From NCBI GenBank assembly GCA_015494735.1, contig WGAQ01000079.1, forward strand, positions 1-5,831: a stretch of 5,831 nucleotides of DNA, given 5' to 3'. Source of the stretch: Caldifarciminota bacterium. Its GTDB lineage: Bacteria; Hydrothermota; Hydrothermia; LBFQ01; DSFT01. This document shows positions 5,275 to 5,831 of the stretch, in pieces. The stretch's first letter is position 1. Every line of letters starts with the position of its first letter. The notes under the pieces are model-generated. The model was not told where the DNA came from. It did not search any database and saw nothing but the letters and a program-made list of their open reading frames with translations. The position numbers and the translations under genes are program-made.

Positions 5275-5831
5275 ACACCCGTCCTCCTGTCCCATATGAC
5301 CAGCTGAAGACGTGGTGAGAAGGAGAATCCGAATTCCTTGCACAATTCCACCACATTCCTGCTCCTCTCTATGAACTCCTTCCGTGTGCTGCTCAGGGGC
5401 ATCAGGTATATGGAGTGGCGGGGGATGGCGAAGGGTTCGATGTACGTTTTCAGTGCTTCTTCCACATCCTTCCTGTCCAGAACCACGAATTTGAATATGG
5501 CTCTTCCCTCCCGGGCCAATTGCACGAGGGTGTGGAGCGCTTCCGGCACCACACGCTTTTCTTCGGGCATCCCCGAACTGGACAGTTTGGGAGACACGTT
5601 GAAGAATACATCTTCCCTCCGGACCAGGAACTCTCCCGGTGGAATGGTTCCATTGGTTTCTATCTGGTATATGAGGAATTCCTGGTCGAATGTTTCTATT
5701 ATCTTCTCCATCCATCTGCGGTGAAGTAGGGGCTCCCCTCCGGTGAATACGATGTCGATATCCCTTCCGGCGAATCCCTCCACCTTTCGTATCAATTCAT
5801 CGAAGGAATGGGGCTTTCCCCTTCTCCACAC
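5271..5831 (-). CDS. queE: 7-carboxy-7-deazaguanine synthase, radical SAM (N-terminus outside window)
   Basis: QueE converts 6-carboxytetrahydropterin to 7-carboxy-7-deazaguanine, on the route to preQ0 and, in archaea, archaeosine in tRNA. The 187 codons here include the stop. They hold FTGGEPLLH (29-37, the SAM-binding GGE motif), ETNGT (58-62), NVSPKLSSSG (78-87, a QueE hallmark near the substrate site), a Tyr-Leu-Met-Pro segment (142-145) and FSFSPRLQLVIWD (169-181). The CxxxCxxC cluster loop that binds the [4Fe-4S] centre lies about 30-40 residues before the visible part. The GTG at the window edge is therefore not the real start. Downstream it overlaps birA by 4 bp, so the two are co-translated. 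Family assignment is secure; the missing cluster motif cannot be checked here. Confidence 0.93.
   Translation of the reverse strand: MWRRGKPHSFDELIRKVEGFAGRDIDIVFTGGEPLLHRRWMEKIIETFDQEFLIYQIETNGTIPPGEFLVRREDVFFNVSPKLSSSGMPEEKRVVPEALHTLVQLAREGRAIFKFVVLDRKDVEEALKTYIEPFAIPRHSIYLMPLSSTRKEFIERSRNVVELCKEFGFSFSPRLQLVIWDRRTGV
5283..5288 (-). promoter_or_regulatory. Ribosome binding site of the biotin ligase gene
   Basis: AGGAGG on the minus strand lies 8 bases before the ATG at 5274, inside the end of queE. It decides the start of birA against a much longer open frame that reaches 5715. Confidence 0.85.

Noticed and set aside
4603..5715. A 370-codon version of the biotin ligase
   Set aside because: The first 147 codons are an out-of-frame reading of queE. 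Family similarity and the AGGAGG site place the start at 5274.

Overview
The window looks archaeal, probably from the Thermoplasmata or a related euryarchaeal group. The pointers are a Roadblock/LC7 protein, a biotin ligase with no N-terminal DNA-binding domain, heavy use of AGG (Arg) and ATA (Ile) codons, strong GGAGG-type ribosome binding sites, overlapping ATGA/GTGA gene junctions, and TTG and GTG starts. The lineage is an inference from general character, not from a search.

Layout. At the left edge is the end of a + strand Roadblock/LC7 gene (1-273). All other native genes lie on the minus strand and read from right to left. From 5831 down these are: queE (7-carboxy-7-deazaguanine synthase, N-terminus outside the window), a biotin-protein ligase catalytic domain overlapping it by 4 bp, a glutamate dehydrogenase 34 bp further on, a small secreted-protein gene cut in two by an insertion sequence, a Gfo/Idh/MocA oxidoreductase, and a rhomboid membrane protease overlapping the oxidoreductase by 4 bp. 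The rhomboid gene meets the Roadblock gene tail to tail with a 7 bp overlap.

Main result. The stretch 2220-2989, which looks like disordered intergenic sequence, resolves into a 750 bp insertion-sequence remnant (2230-2979). It has 25 bp imperfect terminal inverted repeats (19/25 identical) and a 10 bp target duplication (9/10 identical). It carries a frameshifted, shortened transposase of the IS4-like DDE group with an intact Y-x2-R-x3-E-x6-K signature. Removing the element and one target copy rejoins, exactly in frame, a start codon with a strong ribosome binding site at 3018 to the coding sequence ending at 1908. The rebuilt 116-residue protein has a signal peptide, an A-x-A cleavage site and a short beta-rich mature part with three N-glycosylation sequons. 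I do not recognise its family.

How the genes fit together. queE (archaeosine/queuosine-type deazaguanine precursor), the biotin ligase and glutamate dehydrogenase are housekeeping genes that may share a transcript. The secreted protein, the sugar-nucleotide-type oxidoreductase and the rhomboid protease form a tightly packed second block that may concern the cell envelope. The insertion breaks the first gene of that block and may affect expression of the other two.
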